From JBBQDZ01 sp038237515 (GTDB lineage: Bacteria > Actinomycetota > Thermoleophilia > Gaiellales > Gaiellaceae): DNA of 64,000 nt. The stretch is taken from assembly GCA_038237515.1 (NCBI GenBank), contig JBBRYP010000012.1, positions 1-64,000 of the forward strand, in the 5' to 3' direction. Every line of letters starts with the position of its first letter. The stretch's first letter is position 1. Of this stretch, positions 1-9,501 are shown in pieces. Position numbers and translations under genes: made by a program. The notes beneath the pieces are model-generated. The model did not search any database, was not told where the DNA came from, and saw nothing but the letters and a program-made list of their open reading frames with translations.

Positions 1-33
1 CAACGTTTCGCTCGAAACTGAGGGTTCGCCGAC

Positions 34-92
34 GCCGCACTATTCCGACCGCTCTGCGGCCGGCGGCCGCGAAGCGGCCGAGTAGTGCGGCC
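34..92. terminator. Nested inverted repeat downstream of the first operon
   Basis: The arms GCCGCACTA (from position 34) and TAGTGCGGC (ending at 92) are complementary and enclose a second GC-rich hairpin (CCGC...GCGG). A third copy of GCCGCACTAG overlaps the stop codon of the next gene at 131-140. The place, just after the last gene of a long minus-strand operon, fits a transcription-ending hairpin. There is no clear T tract, so it could also be a small repeat element. Confidence 0.35.
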
Positions 93-136
93 TCCACCTG
101 CCCTTCGTTTCCGGTCGAAGGTTATGAGAGGCCGCA

Positions 137-937
137 CTAGAGCTCGAGCCCGTCCCAGTAGGCCTTCCCGCGCCGCGCGCCCTCGACGCAGGTATCCCAG
201 TCCGGGTACGCATAGTCGAGGTACTCGATCTCCATGCTGACCGGGCCGGAGAACTCGGAGGCCTTGATGTCGCGCAGGATCGAGCGGAGGTCGAGATCTC
301 CTTCGCCGAGGGGTGGGAAGTCGAGGCTCCCCTTGCCCCCGCGCTTGTCCTTCAGGTGGACGTGCCCCAGCAGGCCGAGAGCATGCTTGACGTCGTCCTC
401 GGGAGAGACTCCGGTGTAGTAGACGACGTTGCCGGGGTCGTAGTTGATCCGGATCCAGTCGTGCCCGACCGTCTCCAGCAGCCGGACGCCCTCCTCGGCA
501 GTCGGGAGCAGGTTCGAGTCGGTCTCGATGCAGAGGCGGATGCCGAGGCTCTGCGCCTCGTCGGCGATCGCGCGGACGTTCTCCACGAAGGCGGCCCTCT
601 CCTCGGGCGTTTCGGCGTCGCCCGTGAAGGTGTTGAGGGCGAGGATGCCGAGCTCGGAACCGGCCAGCAGCACGCGCCGGAACCGACCTCTTCCCTCGTC
701 TGTGTGCAATTGGGCGTGCCCGCTCATGCTGACGCAGCGCAACCCGTTCTGGGCGAGCAGCGCCCGGCACCCGCCGATCGTCTCCGTTGTCAGGTCGTCG
801 GGGTCGAGATGCTCGAGAAAACCCTTGACCGCCCCGATCTCGACGTTCTGGAAGCCGGCGCGCGCAAGGCCCTCGAGCGCCTGCGCGAGCGTGTAGGGCT
901 TGAAGCAGATCGTCGAGCCCGTCTGGATCCACGTCAT
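137..937 (-). CDS. Sugar phosphate isomerase/epimerase-like TIM-barrel protein
   Basis: A 266-residue member of the xylose-isomerase-like (AP endonuclease family 2) TIM-barrel superfamily. The four expected metal ligands are visible: Glu138 (in CIETD), Asp167 (NYDPGN), His194 (GHVHLKD) and Glu236 (MEIEY). Such enzymes isomerise or epimerise keto sugars or inositol-type substrates in the cytoplasm. The ATG overlaps the stop of the upstream ThDP enzyme by four bases (ATGA). It is last in an operon that carries a second paralogue (6558-7352), so the two may act on successive intermediates. The substrate cannot be read from the sequence. Confidence 0.85.
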   Translation of the reverse strand: MTWIQTGSTICFKPYTLAQALEGLARAGFQNVEIGAVKGFLEHLDPDDLTTETIGGCRALLAQNGLRCVSMSGHAQLHTDEGRGRFRRVLLAGSELGILALNTFTGDAETPEERAAFVENVRAIADEAQSLGIRLCIETDSNLLPTAEEGVRLLETVGHDWIRINYDPGNVVYYTGVSPEDDVKHALGLLGHVHLKDKRGGKGSLDFPPLGEGDLDLRSILRDIKASEFSGPVSMEIEYLDYAYPDWDTCVEGARRGKAYWDGLEL

Positions 938-2637
938 GGTGCGCTCCTCTCCGAGGGCAGCTCGAGGCCCCAGACGTCGCGGTGGAAGTCGACGAAGCCG
1001 GGCGGGTAGTCCCAGGTATCGATCGCGCAGTCGAGCACGGCCGGGACACCGTCGTCGTTCGCCTGTCGTGCCCGAGCGAGCGCGGCGGCGACTTCCCCGG
1101 ATTCCGTGAGGCGCTCGCCGTGGGCCCCGCAGGCTCGCGCGATCACCACGAAATCCGGGTTCGCCTCGAAGTCCGTGGCCACGTAGCGTTCCCCGGTCGC
1201 GCGCTGGATCCACTTCGACCAGCCGAGCGAGCCGTTGTTCAGGACGATCCAGGTCACGGGAGCCCGGTACTGCACCGCCGTCGGCAGCTCCTTCATCGCC
1301 ATCTGAAAGGCTCCGTCGCCGGTGACGCAGACGACGTGGGCGCCCGGTCGAGCGAGCTTCGCTCCGATCGCTCCGGCGACGCCGAAGCCCATGCACGTCT
1401 GCTCGGCCGGGGCGACGCAGCCCCGCTTGGCGGTGATCTTCGAGTAGGGGCAGTAGTACGACCACAGATCCTGACCGCCGTTCTCGTTCACGAGCACGTA
1501 GTCGGGCCCAAAGGTCGGCGCGAGCGCGTGGACGATCTGCCGCGTCTTCAGTGGCCCGCCGTCGGGGCCACACTCCGCGGCGACGCGCGCTTCGTACTCC
1601 GCCTTGAACGCGACGAGCTGCTCGGTCCAGGGTCGGGCCGCAACCGCCCGGAGGGCCGACTCGAGCTGCTCGAGCACGAGTCGTGCGTCGCCCACGATCG
1701 GAACTTCCGGCCGGATGTTCCGTCCGAGCTCGAACGGGTCGACGTCAACCTGCACGACGCGCGCGCCCGCGGGGAAGAGCTGCCAGAGGCCGCTCTGGAA
1801 CTCCTCCATCCGGGTGCCGAGGAGGACGACGGCGTCTGCCTCGTCGAGTGCCTTCGCGCTCGACTCGGTTCGGTACAGGCCGACGAGCCCGAAGGCGAGC
1901 CGGTGCTCCTCCGAGATGGAGCCGCGCCCGGAGGGGGTGGTGAGGACGGGCGCGTCGAGGTGCTCGGCAAAGCGCACGAGCGCGTCCTCCGCGCCGGAGA
2001 GAGCGGTACCGCCGCCGGCGAGCAGCACGGGTCGCTCCGCACCCGCCAGGAGCTCGGCCGCCCGGGAGACGGCCGCCGGATCGCCCGACGAGCGAAGGCC
2101 GGTCAGCGCCGGCCGGTAGGTGGGAATCTCCGCCTCGGCCTCCGCCACGTCGCCCGGAATCTCGACGAAGACCGGCCCGGGCTTGCCGCTCTCCGCGATC
2201 GAGAACGCCCGCTCGAGCGTCCACGACGTCCGCTCCGGCAGGTCGAGCCGGACGGCCCACTTCGTCACCGGGCGCGCGAGGTCGAGCGACGGCGTCTCCT
2301 GGAAGGCGCCCATCCCCTCGTGTGTGCGCGCGACCGCCGACACGAGGCAGACGAGCGGGCTACAGGCGTAGAAGGCCTCGAGCAGCCCGGGCACGAGGTT
2401 CGCCATCCCGGGGCCGGGGCTCGCGTGGACGACGCCGACCTTGCCGGAGACGCGGGCGTAGGCCATCGCCATGAAGATCGACGAGGTCTCGTGCCGGACG
2501 AGGACCGGCGTGATCTCCGGATGCTCGTAGAGGTCGTTGTAGAGGAGCTCCGGATTGCCCGGCAGGCCGAACAAGAACTCGACGCCCTCGGCGGCGAGCG
2601 CGTCGCAGACAGCGCCCCAGGGTCTACGCCGCGACAC
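934..2637 (-). CDS. Thiamine-diphosphate-dependent enzyme, acetolactate synthase-like
   Basis: A 567-residue ThDP enzyme of the acetolactate synthase/benzoylformate decarboxylase type. Glu50 (in VRHETSS) is the usual cofactor-activating glutamate, and the ThDP/Mg motif runs from GDG at 440 to NN at 467-468. The central domain has the normal length. These enzymes decarboxylate or ligate 2-oxo acids. With isomerases and a Gfo/Idh dehydrogenase as neighbours, the substrate is probably a 2-keto sugar acid or a sugar-derived diketone. I chose the GTG that overlaps the end of the M20 gene by 14 bases, because homology begins right after it. The open frame upstream is antisense-type noise. Confidence 0.85.
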   Translation of the reverse strand: MSRRRPWGAVCDALAAEGVEFLFGLPGNPELLYNDLYEHPEITPVLVRHETSSIFMAMAYARVSGKVGVVHASPGPGMANLVPGLLEAFYACSPLVCLVSAVARTHEGMGAFQETPSLDLARPVTKWAVRLDLPERTSWTLERAFSIAESGKPGPVFVEIPGDVAEAEAEIPTYRPALTGLRSSGDPAAVSRAAELLAGAERPVLLAGGGTALSGAEDALVRFAEHLDAPVLTTPSGRGSISEEHRLAFGLVGLYRTESSAKALDEADAVVLLGTRMEEFQSGLWQLFPAGARVVQVDVDPFELGRNIRPEVPIVGDARLVLEQLESALRAVAARPWTEQLVAFKAEYEARVAAECGPDGGPLKTRQIVHALAPTFGPDYVLVNENGGQDLWSYYCPYSKITAKRGCVAPAEQTCMGFGVAGAIGAKLARPGAHVVCVTGDGAFQMAMKELPTAVQYRAPVTWIVLNNGSLGWSKWIQRATGERYVATDFEANPDFVVIARACGAHGERLTESGEVAAALARARQANDDGVPAVLDCAIDTWDYPPGFVDFHRDVWGLELPSERSAP

Positions 2638-3946
2638 CGCACCACTCCAGCACGCAGGCCGCGAGCGCCTTCGCCGCCGTTGCGATCTCTCCGATCTCGA
2701 CGCTCTCGTCCCGCGAGTGCGCGAGCCGGACGTCACCCGGCCCGAAGACCACGGTCGGGATGCCGGCGTCCTCGAGGAACGAGCCGTCCGAGGCGGCGCC
2801 GAAGTTGACCGGGTGCTGTGGGCTCGGCGGCGGCAGCGGGGTGCCCGTGGCGTGCTCGCGGCCACGCGCCATCGTCTGCACGATCGGGTGCTCCCACGGC
2901 GTGTCCATCGGGGGCCAGTTGTTCACCCATTCGAAGCGCGGCGTATGCTCCCGGAGCCAGGGATCGAGCCTGCAGGCAGCGAGCACGTAGTCCTCGATCT
3001 CGCCGGCGATCTCGTCGGCGGCCTGCTGCGGCGGGTACCAGATCGAGTACGAGATCTCGGCCCGGTCCGCGAAGTAGAAGGGAATCGGGAGCCCGGAGTC
3101 GGAGTGGAAGACGCCGGGAAGGATCGTGAAGAAGCCCGGCCAGAAGTACGGGTGCGTCTTCGTCAGGCCCCACTGCTGCTCGAGCTCCTGGAGCCAGGAG
3201 ACGATCTTGACGCCCTTCTCGAGCGCATTGACCCCGATCGCGTCGCCGGGGCCGCCGGGCCGGATCGCGAGCGGCCGGTTGCCGCAGTGCGTGCTCTGCC
3301 CCTCGACCGTGATCCGCAGGTACCAGTTGCCGGGCGCGATCGGGGAGACGGTGAGAGGATTCGGGAAGGAGGTCGGTTCGGTGACGATCGCGGCGTCGGC
3401 GCGAAATCCGGCGCGGATGCACGCGCTCGTCCCGAGGTCGTGCTCCATCATCTCCTCGCCGACGACGGAGTGGAGCTGGACCTCGCCGAGGAGCCGCACA
3501 TCCTCGTCGGCGAGCGCCTGTGCCACGATCCACATCGCAACGTCCGAGCCTTTCATGTCGGTGGAGCCGATCCCGTACAACCGGCCGTCGCGCAGCTGCG
3601 GGTTCCAGGGATTCCCGTTCGACCAGTTCCGCGCATCGACCGGCGGAACCGTGTCGACGTGGCCGTTCAGGATCAGCGAGCGCCCGCCGCCGCCGCGCCG
3701 CACGCCCACGAGGTTCTTCCGCTCCACGTCGACCGCCACCCAGTGGGTCTCGAGGCCCGCCTGCGCGTAGCGCTCCCGAAGCACCTCGTTGCAGCGCGTC
3801 TCGCCGCCGATCACAGCGGCGCGGTCGATGCCGGTGAAAGTCGGGTTCGTGCTATCGATCGAGACGAGCTCCTCGAGGAGTGCGACGCCGTCCAGCAGGA
3901 GGGCGTCGACTCGCGCGAAGACCCGCTCCCGCAGCGCATCGGTCAC
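2624..3946 (-). CDS. M20 family metallopeptidase / amidohydrolase (ArgE/DapE-like)
   Basis: A 440-residue zinc hydrolase of the M20 family. Metal and catalytic residues are His96 and Asp98 (GHVDT), Asp130 (STDMKG) and the Glu-Glu pair 164-165 (VGEE). M20 enzymes remove acyl groups from N-acyl amino acids or hydrolyse small amides. In this operon it could cleave an amide released from an amino-sugar or lactam substrate. The GTG start overlaps the upstream Gfo/Idh stop by four bases (GTGA), which implies coupled translation. Confidence 0.85.
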   Translation of the reverse strand: MTDALRERVFARVDALLLDGVALLEELVSIDSTNPTFTGIDRAAVIGGETRCNEVLRERYAQAGLETHWVAVDVERKNLVGVRRGGGGRSLILNGHVDTVPPVDARNWSNGNPWNPQLRDGRLYGIGSTDMKGSDVAMWIVAQALADEDVRLLGEVQLHSVVGEEMMEHDLGTSACIRAGFRADAAIVTEPTSFPNPLTVSPIAPGNWYLRITVEGQSTHCGNRPLAIRPGGPGDAIGVNALEKGVKIVSWLQELEQQWGLTKTHPYFWPGFFTILPGVFHSDSGLPIPFYFADRAEISYSIWYPPQQAADEIAGEIEDYVLAACRLDPWLREHTPRFEWVNNWPPMDTPWEHPIVQTMARGREHATGTPLPPPSPQHPVNFGAASDGSFLEDAGIPTVVFGPGDVRLAHSRDESVEIGEIATAAKALAACVLEWCGVAA

Positions 3947-4941
3947 ACGGACTCCGGACGGCCGGTCTCGAGCGATCGGTTCACGGCCAGGGCGACGACG
4001 AGAGCGTCCCGAGCCTGCCTTCCGGTTCCCTCCTCGGGCCGCCGACCCTGCTCGACGCACTCGACGAAGTACGCGAGCTCGGGGCCCCATGGATCGGTGC
4101 TCTCGACCTCGATCGTTCGTGGCTCGCCTCCGGCGGGGTAGAGCCGCAGGCCACGGGCCGAGGAGGAGGCTCCGATGTTCCCCTCGCCCTCGACGGCGGC
4201 GGCGCTGAACGAGTACTCGGCGACACCGCCCTCGCAGAGGACGCGGACGTTGCTGGAGAAGGGGTAGGAGGGGGGCATCGCCATGCTCGCCTCTGCGTAG
4301 GCGGTCGCGCCGTCGTACTCGATCACCGCGACGACGTGGTCGGGCCGCGGTGCCCGGGCGTACACCCGGCGCGGCGTTCCGAGCAAGGTGCTCAGCTGGT
4401 CGAGGTCGTGGATCATCAGGTCGACTGCGACCCCGCCGGACTGGGCGCTGTCGGCCATCCAGTCGTTCCAGTCGGCCGGCGGCGAGAGGCGGTGCGTGGA
4501 GACCGCGATCGGCCTGCCGAGCTCCCGGGCGCTCATCCGCTGCCGCAGCTCGACGTACTCCGGCCAGAAGCGAAGCACGAGCCCGACCATGAAGACGCGC
4601 CTGCTCCGGTCCGCGGCGGCGACGATCGCGTCCGCGTCCGCGGTCGTGAGGGCGATCGGCTTCTCCAGGAAGACGTGCTTTCCCGCAGCGAGAGCCCGCT
4701 CCGCGATCTCCCGATGAAGAGCCGTGGGGAGGCAGATGTCCACCGCGTCGACCTCCGGGTCGCCGAGCACCGACTCGAGATCGGTGGACGTTTCCGCCCC
4801 GACCACCTCGGCCACCTTCGCCGCCCGCGCCGCCGTGCGCGAGGCCACCGTCTTCACGCGCACCCGATCCGCAAGCGCGCTGTAGTTGGCGGCGTGGGCG
4901 GCGCCCATGAAGCCCCCGCCGAGGATCCCGATCGTGATCAT
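3943..4941 (-). CDS. Gfo/Idh/MocA family NAD(P)-dependent oxidoreductase
   Basis: A 332-residue Gfo/Idh/MocA protein. The Rossmann fingerprint GGGFMG lies at residues 8-13 and the conserved EKP motif at 93-95. The second half has the family's alpha/beta domain with a HDLDQL stretch. The family oxidises or reduces a sugar hydroxyl using NAD(P). The ATG overlaps the stop of the alpha/beta hydrolase gene (ATGA). A second, more distant Gfo/Idh gene lies at 14737-15885. Confidence 0.87.
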   Translation of the reverse strand: MITIGILGGGFMGAAHAANYSALADRVRVKTVASRTAARAAKVAEVVGAETSTDLESVLGDPEVDAVDICLPTALHREIAERALAAGKHVFLEKPIALTTADADAIVAAADRSRRVFMVGLVLRFWPEYVELRQRMSARELGRPIAVSTHRLSPPADWNDWMADSAQSGGVAVDLMIHDLDQLSTLLGTPRRVYARAPRPDHVVAVIEYDGATAYAEASMAMPPSYPFSSNVRVLCEGGVAEYSFSAAAVEGEGNIGASSSARGLRLYPAGGEPRTIEVESTDPWGPELAYFVECVEQGRRPEEGTGRQARDALVVALAVNRSLETGRPESV

Positions 4942-5738
4942 CGGTGGGCCTCCAGGAAGTTGCGGTTGAGGCCGTTGAACTCCTCCGGGATCTCCCAGAA
5001 AGGTGCGTGCCCCATCTCCGGCCAGACGTGCAGCGTCGATGCCGGAATACGCTGGTGGAGGGCGACCGAGTGGGCCGGCGGGGTCAGGATGTCGCGCTCG
5101 CCGACGGTGATCAGCGTCGGCGCCGCGAGCGCGGAGACCGCCTCGAGCGGCTCGTAGCCAACGCAGGCCTCGGCCTGGTCGCAGAACTGCTCGGCGCTCT
5201 GTCGGAACGGACTCTCCTCGGCGAGCCGCTCGAGCTCCGCGAAAGCCTCGGGGTGATCCTCGTAGTAGCGCGGCGTGAAGACCCAGAGCCAGATCTGCCG
5301 CACAAGCTCGCGCATGCCGGCCGCGCGGGCGATCGCCTGCCAGCTGCGGACGAGCGCCGTCACGTGGCGGTCGGGGCGCCACCAGGGGCAGTGCAGCACG
5401 AGCGAACGTACGAGCTCCGGGTGCCGCACGGCCACGTGCTGCGCGACGAGGCCGCCCATCGAGGCCCCGACGACGTGCGCCCGGTCGATCTCGAGCGACC
5501 GCGCGAGGCCCGCGGCGACGTCGGCGAAGAGTGGCGCCGTGTACGGTCCCGCCGGACCCTCCGTCTGGCCGACGCCCGGGTTGTCGAAGGTGACGACGCG
5601 GAACCGAGGCTGGAGCGCCTCAGCCAGGAGCGACCAGGCTGTGTGATCCGCGCCGAGCCCGTTCAGGAGCAGGACCGCGTCGCCCGACCCCTGCGCCTCG
5701 TAGTAGACGCGATGGCCGTCGAGCTCAGCGAACGGCAC
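4938..5738 (-). CDS. Alpha/beta hydrolase
   Basis: A 266-residue alpha/beta-fold hydrolase with nucleophile Ser93 in GASMGG, an acid in ERDILTPP near residue 215 and a C-terminal histidine in MGHAPFW. Overall shape resembles enol-lactonases and other small lactonases or esterases. Between a creatininase-family gene and a sugar dehydrogenase, it may open a lactone made by the dehydrogenase. It overlaps the creatininase gene end by 14 bases. Confidence 0.83.
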   Translation of the reverse strand: MPFAELDGHRVYYEAQGSGDAVLLLNGLGADHTAWSLLAEALQPRFRVVTFDNPGVGQTEGPAGPYTAPLFADVAAGLARSLEIDRAHVVGASMGGLVAQHVAVRHPELVRSLVLHCPWWRPDRHVTALVRSWQAIARAAGMRELVRQIWLWVFTPRYYEDHPEAFAELERLAEESPFRQSAEQFCDQAEACVGYEPLEAVSALAAPTLITVGERDILTPPAHSVALHQRIPASTLHVWPEMGHAPFWEIPEEFNGLNRNFLEAHR

Positions 5739-6558
5739 CGCGCGGCCCCCGGGTGCGGAGGTAGCGGGCCTCGAGCCGGTCGTGGAGCGCCTCCAGGTCG
5801 TGAACGAAGTCGACGACCGCGCGGCTGCACCACCCGAGGAACTCCTCGCCCCGCTCCGCCGTCGAGGAGCTGGGCGTTCCCCAGACTCCGCCGCCGTCCT
5901 CGAGCAGCGCCCAGAACGACCCGGGGGTGGCGAGGAAGAGCGGATCGAGCAGTGCGAGCACGCTCGTCCGGAGCTCGGGAAACTCCGGCGTGAAGTCCCG
6001 CACCCGCTCCATGTCGCAGAGCTTCTCGTCGATCGCGAGCACGATCGAGGTCTCGCCTGCGTTCGCGTGGATGCCGGCGCTGCCCGACAGGTACTGCTCC
6101 GCCTCCTCGGGCGCGAGGCCCGCCCAGTAGGGGAAAGGGTAGACGCGCGCCCCGTCGGGGAGGTCGTCGTGGAGGCGGGCGACGGCGAACTCGAGCGCGT
6201 GCGAGTTGCAGTAGTGGCCGTTCAGGAGGACGACGCGCCGGAACCCGGCGTCGGTGAGCGAGAGGCAGACGTCCCGGATCAGGTCGAGGAACGTGTCCAT
6301 GCGCAGGTGGACGAGCCCGTGCGCGCCCCGGTGGTCGTGGGCGATGCCGAACGGGATCGGCGGGCCGACGAGTGCACCGAGCTCGGGCGCCGCCCGCTTC
6401 GCCACCTCCGCCGGAATGTAGACGTCGGTCCAGAGCGGCCCGTGGTCGCCGTGATCCTCGGTCGATCCCACGGGGACGATCACCGTCTCGCCGCCCCCCT
6501 CCAGGTACTCGCGCACCTGGAGGTTCGTCATCTCCGGCAGGAAGATCGAGCCGGGCAC
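5725..6558 (-). CDS. Creatininase family amidohydrolase
   Basis: A 277-residue creatininase-family (MftE-like) metal hydrolase. The N-terminal signature PVGSTEDHG with Glu34 and His36, then Asp45, the HDH segment, GHYCN and the AGETS glutamate are in the usual order. The family hydrolyses cyclic or linear amides with Zn or Mn. I place the start at the GTG that shares a base with the upstream stop (TAGTG), since it adds the expected ten residues before the conserved strand. The later ATG (MTNLQ) is a weaker alternative. Confidence 0.8.
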   Translation of the reverse strand: MPGSIFLPEMTNLQVREYLEGGGETVIVPVGSTEDHGDHGPLWTDVYIPAEVAKRAAPELGALVGPPIPFGIAHDHRGAHGLVHLRMDTFLDLIRDVCLSLTDAGFRRVVLLNGHYCNSHALEFAVARLHDDLPDGARVYPFPYWAGLAPEEAEQYLSGSAGIHANAGETSIVLAIDEKLCDMERVRDFTPEFPELRTSVLALLDPLFLATPGSFWALLEDGGGVWGTPSSSTAERGEEFLGWCSRAVVDFVHDLEALHDRLEARYLRTRGPRGAVR

Positions 6559-7352
6559 TACTCGAGGCCGAGCTCGCGCAGGTGGGCGTACGAGCTGCGC
6601 ATCGCCTCGTCGACCTCGGCGACCGGCGGCCACGGTTCGCCCTGGAACTCGATCTCGACGGAGTACGGCCCGGTGTAGCGCGCCTCCTCGAGAACCTGGA
6701 GCACGCGCGCGAAGTCGACGCTCCCCGCTCCGATCGCGGGGAAGTTCCAGTTACCCTTGCCGCCGGTCGTCTCCTTGAGGTGCACATGGGCGAGGTAGGG
6801 GGCGATCTGCGCAACGTCGTCGGCTGCCTTCTCGCCGGAGTAGAACTCGACGTTCGCGGTGTCGTAGTTGACCCTGATCGAGTCGCGGCCGACCTTCTCC
6901 AGGAGCGGGATCGTGATCGCGCTCGACGCCATGATGTCGCCGTGGATCTCGAGGGCGACGACGACTCCCGCGGCGTCGGCGGCGTCCGCTAGCTCCCCCA
7001 CGTTCTCGAGGAACGCCGACTCGCTCTCGTCGGCGCTCTCGTGCCCTCCGACGGCCGAGTTGACGATCGGGATCCCGAAGTCGGCCGCCCAGCGCACGCC
7101 CTTGATCCCGTGCTCTAGCCCCTCCCTCGTCGTCAGGTCGGAGTGAGCGCTGAGGCTGACGGGCGTCAGCCCGTGCTGCTCGAGCTTCCGGCGCAGCTCC
7201 GCCGGATCGGCATCGAGGTCGACGTGCTCCGTCCATCCGGGCACGGCGGAGAGCTCGACGTGCTTGAAGCCGGCCGCGGCGATTCCTCGCAGAGCCGCGT
7301 CGAGGTCGTACGTGTGGTACGAGTTCGTATGGCCCGCGAGCGGGTTCTGCAT
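6558..7352 (-). CDS. Sugar phosphate isomerase/epimerase-like TIM-barrel protein (paralogue)
   Basis: A 264-residue xylose-isomerase-like TIM barrel with ligands Glu135 (LEIHGD), Asp164 (NYDTAN), His191 (VHLKET) and Glu233 (VEIEF). It shares layout and several blocks (SLSAHSD versus SMSGHAQ, GGKGNWNFP versus GGKGSLDFP) with the protein at 137-937, so the two are paralogues within one operon. The ATG has a strong ribosome site (AGGAGG about six bases upstream). Confidence 0.85.
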   Translation of the reverse strand: MQNPLAGHTNSYHTYDLDAALRGIAAAGFKHVELSAVPGWTEHVDLDADPAELRRKLEQHGLTPVSLSAHSDLTTREGLEHGIKGVRWAADFGIPIVNSAVGGHESADESESAFLENVGELADAADAAGVVVALEIHGDIMASSAITIPLLEKVGRDSIRVNYDTANVEFYSGEKAADDVAQIAPYLAHVHLKETTGGKGNWNFPAIGAGSVDFARVLQVLEEARYTGPYSVEIEFQGEPWPPVAEVDEAMRSSYAHLRELGLE

Positions 7353-7416
7353 CGGCTCCTCCTGGTGGCGCCCGCGGGCGCCCCGCCAGACGGCGAGGCG
7401 CCCGCGACCGGATCTG

Positions 7417-8619
7417 CTACAGCGGGTAGTTCGGGACCTTTGTCTTCGCGAAGTACTGGTCGAGCTTGTAGTGCTTCGCGTCGGACCTCGCCTTCGCCTT
7501 GTTGGCACCCTTGTTCGCCGGCCCGACGAGCTCGTTCGTGAGCACCGAGTCGACCGTCAGGTGCTTCTTGGTCTGGCCGAGCTTGTAGACGTTGTCGAGG
7601 TAGCGCTTCCAGTTCGCAGCGTCGTGGTAGCCCCAGCCCCTGCCCGCTCGCGCCTCGACCGCATAGCCGCTCGCGAGCTCGGCGAGCGACTCGAGCGCGA
7701 CCTGTGGCGAGATGAGCGACTGAAGGGCGCTGTACTGGTTGTAGGTGATCTGTGCCGCAGCCCGCGGGTTCGCCCTCCCGAACTCGAACCCCATGACGAC
7801 GCCCTTGAGGAAGCGGGTGTAGACGTCCTTCTTCTTCGCGTCGGCGAGGTCGGCTGTCCGGACCGAGTAGACGTTCGAGGGCCCCTTCGAGAAGGTCGTG
7901 CCGACGAGGTACTTGAGGCTGATGCCCGAGCCGAAGCCGCCGGACTGTCCTGCGAGCTGGCCGCGGAGCCCCTCCCAGACGAGCGCCGCGTCCGCCTGTC
8001 CGAGTGCGGTCGCCTGCGTCCACTGCGGGCCCAGCTCGACGTACTTGACCGACTTCGGGTTGACGCCGACCTCGGCGAGGATCGGATCGACGATCGATTT
8101 CCAGCCGATCGAGCCGAGGGCGATCTTCTTCCCCGCCAGCTGCTTGACGTTCTTGATCTTCGACTTCGCCGGCAGCGCGAAGTCGAAGACCTGCGCCGGG
8201 TACTGCTCCCAGACCGACTTGACGGGGATGCCGCTGTCGATCGAGAACGTCAGGATGCCGGGCGACGGGTAGCCCATGTCCGCCTGATGCTGGGCGACGA
8301 ACTTCGTGCAGGCCGTCGCGTCGAACGGGCCGGCGATCAGCGACACGTCGAGGTTCAATGCCTTGAAGTAGCCCATCTTGATCGGGACGACGAGGTTGTA
8401 GTCGTCCATCACGTCGAGACTTCCGCGCGGCGAGATCCACCGCACCTTGTCGACGCCCTTGGTGGCCGCCGACGCCAGCTGTACCCCGAGCGACCCGAGG
8501 CTCGACAGCGCGACCCCCGCGACGGCCGAGCGTTTGATGAGCTCACGCCGAGAGTAACCACTCTCGTTGAGCTCTTCGATGACGATCTTCTCGTCCACTT
8601 CCCCTCCTTGGCTAGCCAT
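7417..8619 (-). CDS. ABC transporter substrate-binding protein, NitT/TauT type, Tat leader
   Basis: A 400-residue periplasmic-type binding protein of the NMT1/SsuA class (NitT/TauT). Residues 23-30 (SRRELIKR) followed by a hydrophobic stretch form a twin-arginine leader, so export of a folded protein is expected. The mature part has the strand pattern of these proteins (IKMGYFKALNLDV, ADMGYPSPG). With the permease and ATPase next to it, it should bind the substrate of the catabolic operon. Ligand unknown. Confidence 0.85.
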   Translation of the reverse strand: MASQGGEVDEKIVIEELNESGYSRRELIKRSAVAGVALSSLGSLGVQLASAATKGVDKVRWISPRGSLDVMDDYNLVVPIKMGYFKALNLDVSLIAGPFDATACTKFVAQHQADMGYPSPGILTFSIDSGIPVKSVWEQYPAQVFDFALPAKSKIKNVKQLAGKKIALGSIGWKSIVDPILAEVGVNPKSVKYVELGPQWTQATALGQADAALVWEGLRGQLAGQSGGFGSGISLKYLVGTTFSKGPSNVYSVRTADLADAKKKDVYTRFLKGVVMGFEFGRANPRAAAQITYNQYSALQSLISPQVALESLAELASGYAVEARAGRGWGYHDAANWKRYLDNVYKLGQTKKHLTVDSVLTNELVGPANKGANKAKARSDAKHYKLDQYFAKTKVPNYPL

Positions 8620-8628
8620 CCTGTCCCC

Positions 8629-9501
8629 CTACGCTTCCCAGCTCGCCCAGCGCTTTCCGATGAAGTAGAACACGACGTAGATGGAAACGCCAAGCGCCGC
8701 GATCACGAGCAGCGTGGCGCCAAAGTTCGCCATCCGGATCGTCGAGGAGAAGAACACGAGCTCGTGGCCTAGGCCGCCCTGCTCGCTCGCCGCCACCATC
8801 TCGCCTCCGACAGCGGTCAAGAGGCCGAAGATCGACCCGACCATGTAGCCGACGATGATCATGGGCAGCGCGAGCGGGAAGCGGATCTTCCGGAAGATCT
8901 GGAGCGTGCTCGCCCCGTAGGAGCGCGCGAGCGCGATCTTCGCGAGGTCGGTGCGCCGGAACCCGGTCGAGGCGTTGATCAGCACCATCGGCCCCGAGGC
9001 GAGCGCGACCGCGACGACGATCGGCCAGATGCTGAAGCCCTTGATGATGCTGAGGCGCAGGAACGGGACGAGCGCGAGCATCGGCGTCGTGACGAGCATG
9101 ATGATGTACGGCGCCACGACCTTCTCGACGAACGGCTTCTGCGTGATCAGCGCCGCCAGGACGAGGCCGATCGTGGAGCCGATCGCGAGCCCGATCAGGA
9201 ACTCCTGGAGCGTCACCCAGAGATGCTGGCCGTAGAGCGTCCACGTGTCCGTTCCCAGCGCGCGGACGACCGAGATCGGCTTCGGGAAGACGTACTCCGG
9301 CGTGTGCGTGAGGCGCAGGATGCCCTCGGCGCCGAAAAACACGGCGACGGCGACGGCGACGATCGTCCCGATCTCGAGCGCGCTCTTCGCGGTCCGGATC
9401 GAGGTCAGCCCCGACCAGTCGAGGACGCCGGCGTCGCGATTGGCCTGCGACCCGTCGAACGACGGGATCTCGTCGCGGAGCTCGGTGGGGACTTCACTCA
9501 T
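8629..9501 (-). CDS. ABC transporter permease, NitT/TauT type
   Basis: A 290-residue membrane protein with about six hydrophobic segments and the EAA-type cytoplasmic loop (IALARSYGASTLQIFRKI) that docks to the ATPase. It belongs to the BPD_transp_1 family and pairs with the binding protein (9 bases downstream) and the ATPase upstream. The N-terminal 35 residues are polar and cytoplasmic. Confidence 0.87.
   Translation of the reverse strand: MSEVPTELRDEIPSFDGSQANRDAGVLDWSGLTSIRTAKSALEIGTIVAVAVAVFFGAEGILRLTHTPEYVFPKPISVVRALGTDTWTLYGQHLWVTLQEFLIGLAIGSTIGLVLAALITQKPFVEKVVAPYIIMLVTTPMLALVPFLRLSIIKGFSIWPIVVAVALASGPMVLINASTGFRRTDLAKIALARSYGASTLQIFRKIRFPLALPMIIVGYMVGSIFGLLTAVGGEMVAASEQGGLGHELVFFSSTIRMANFGATLLVIAALGVSIYVVFYFIGKRWASWEA

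Noticed and set aside
982..2808. A 608-codon plus-strand frame opposite the ThDP enzyme
   Set aside because: Shadow of the real minus-strand gene; no family resemblance and Arg-rich tail.
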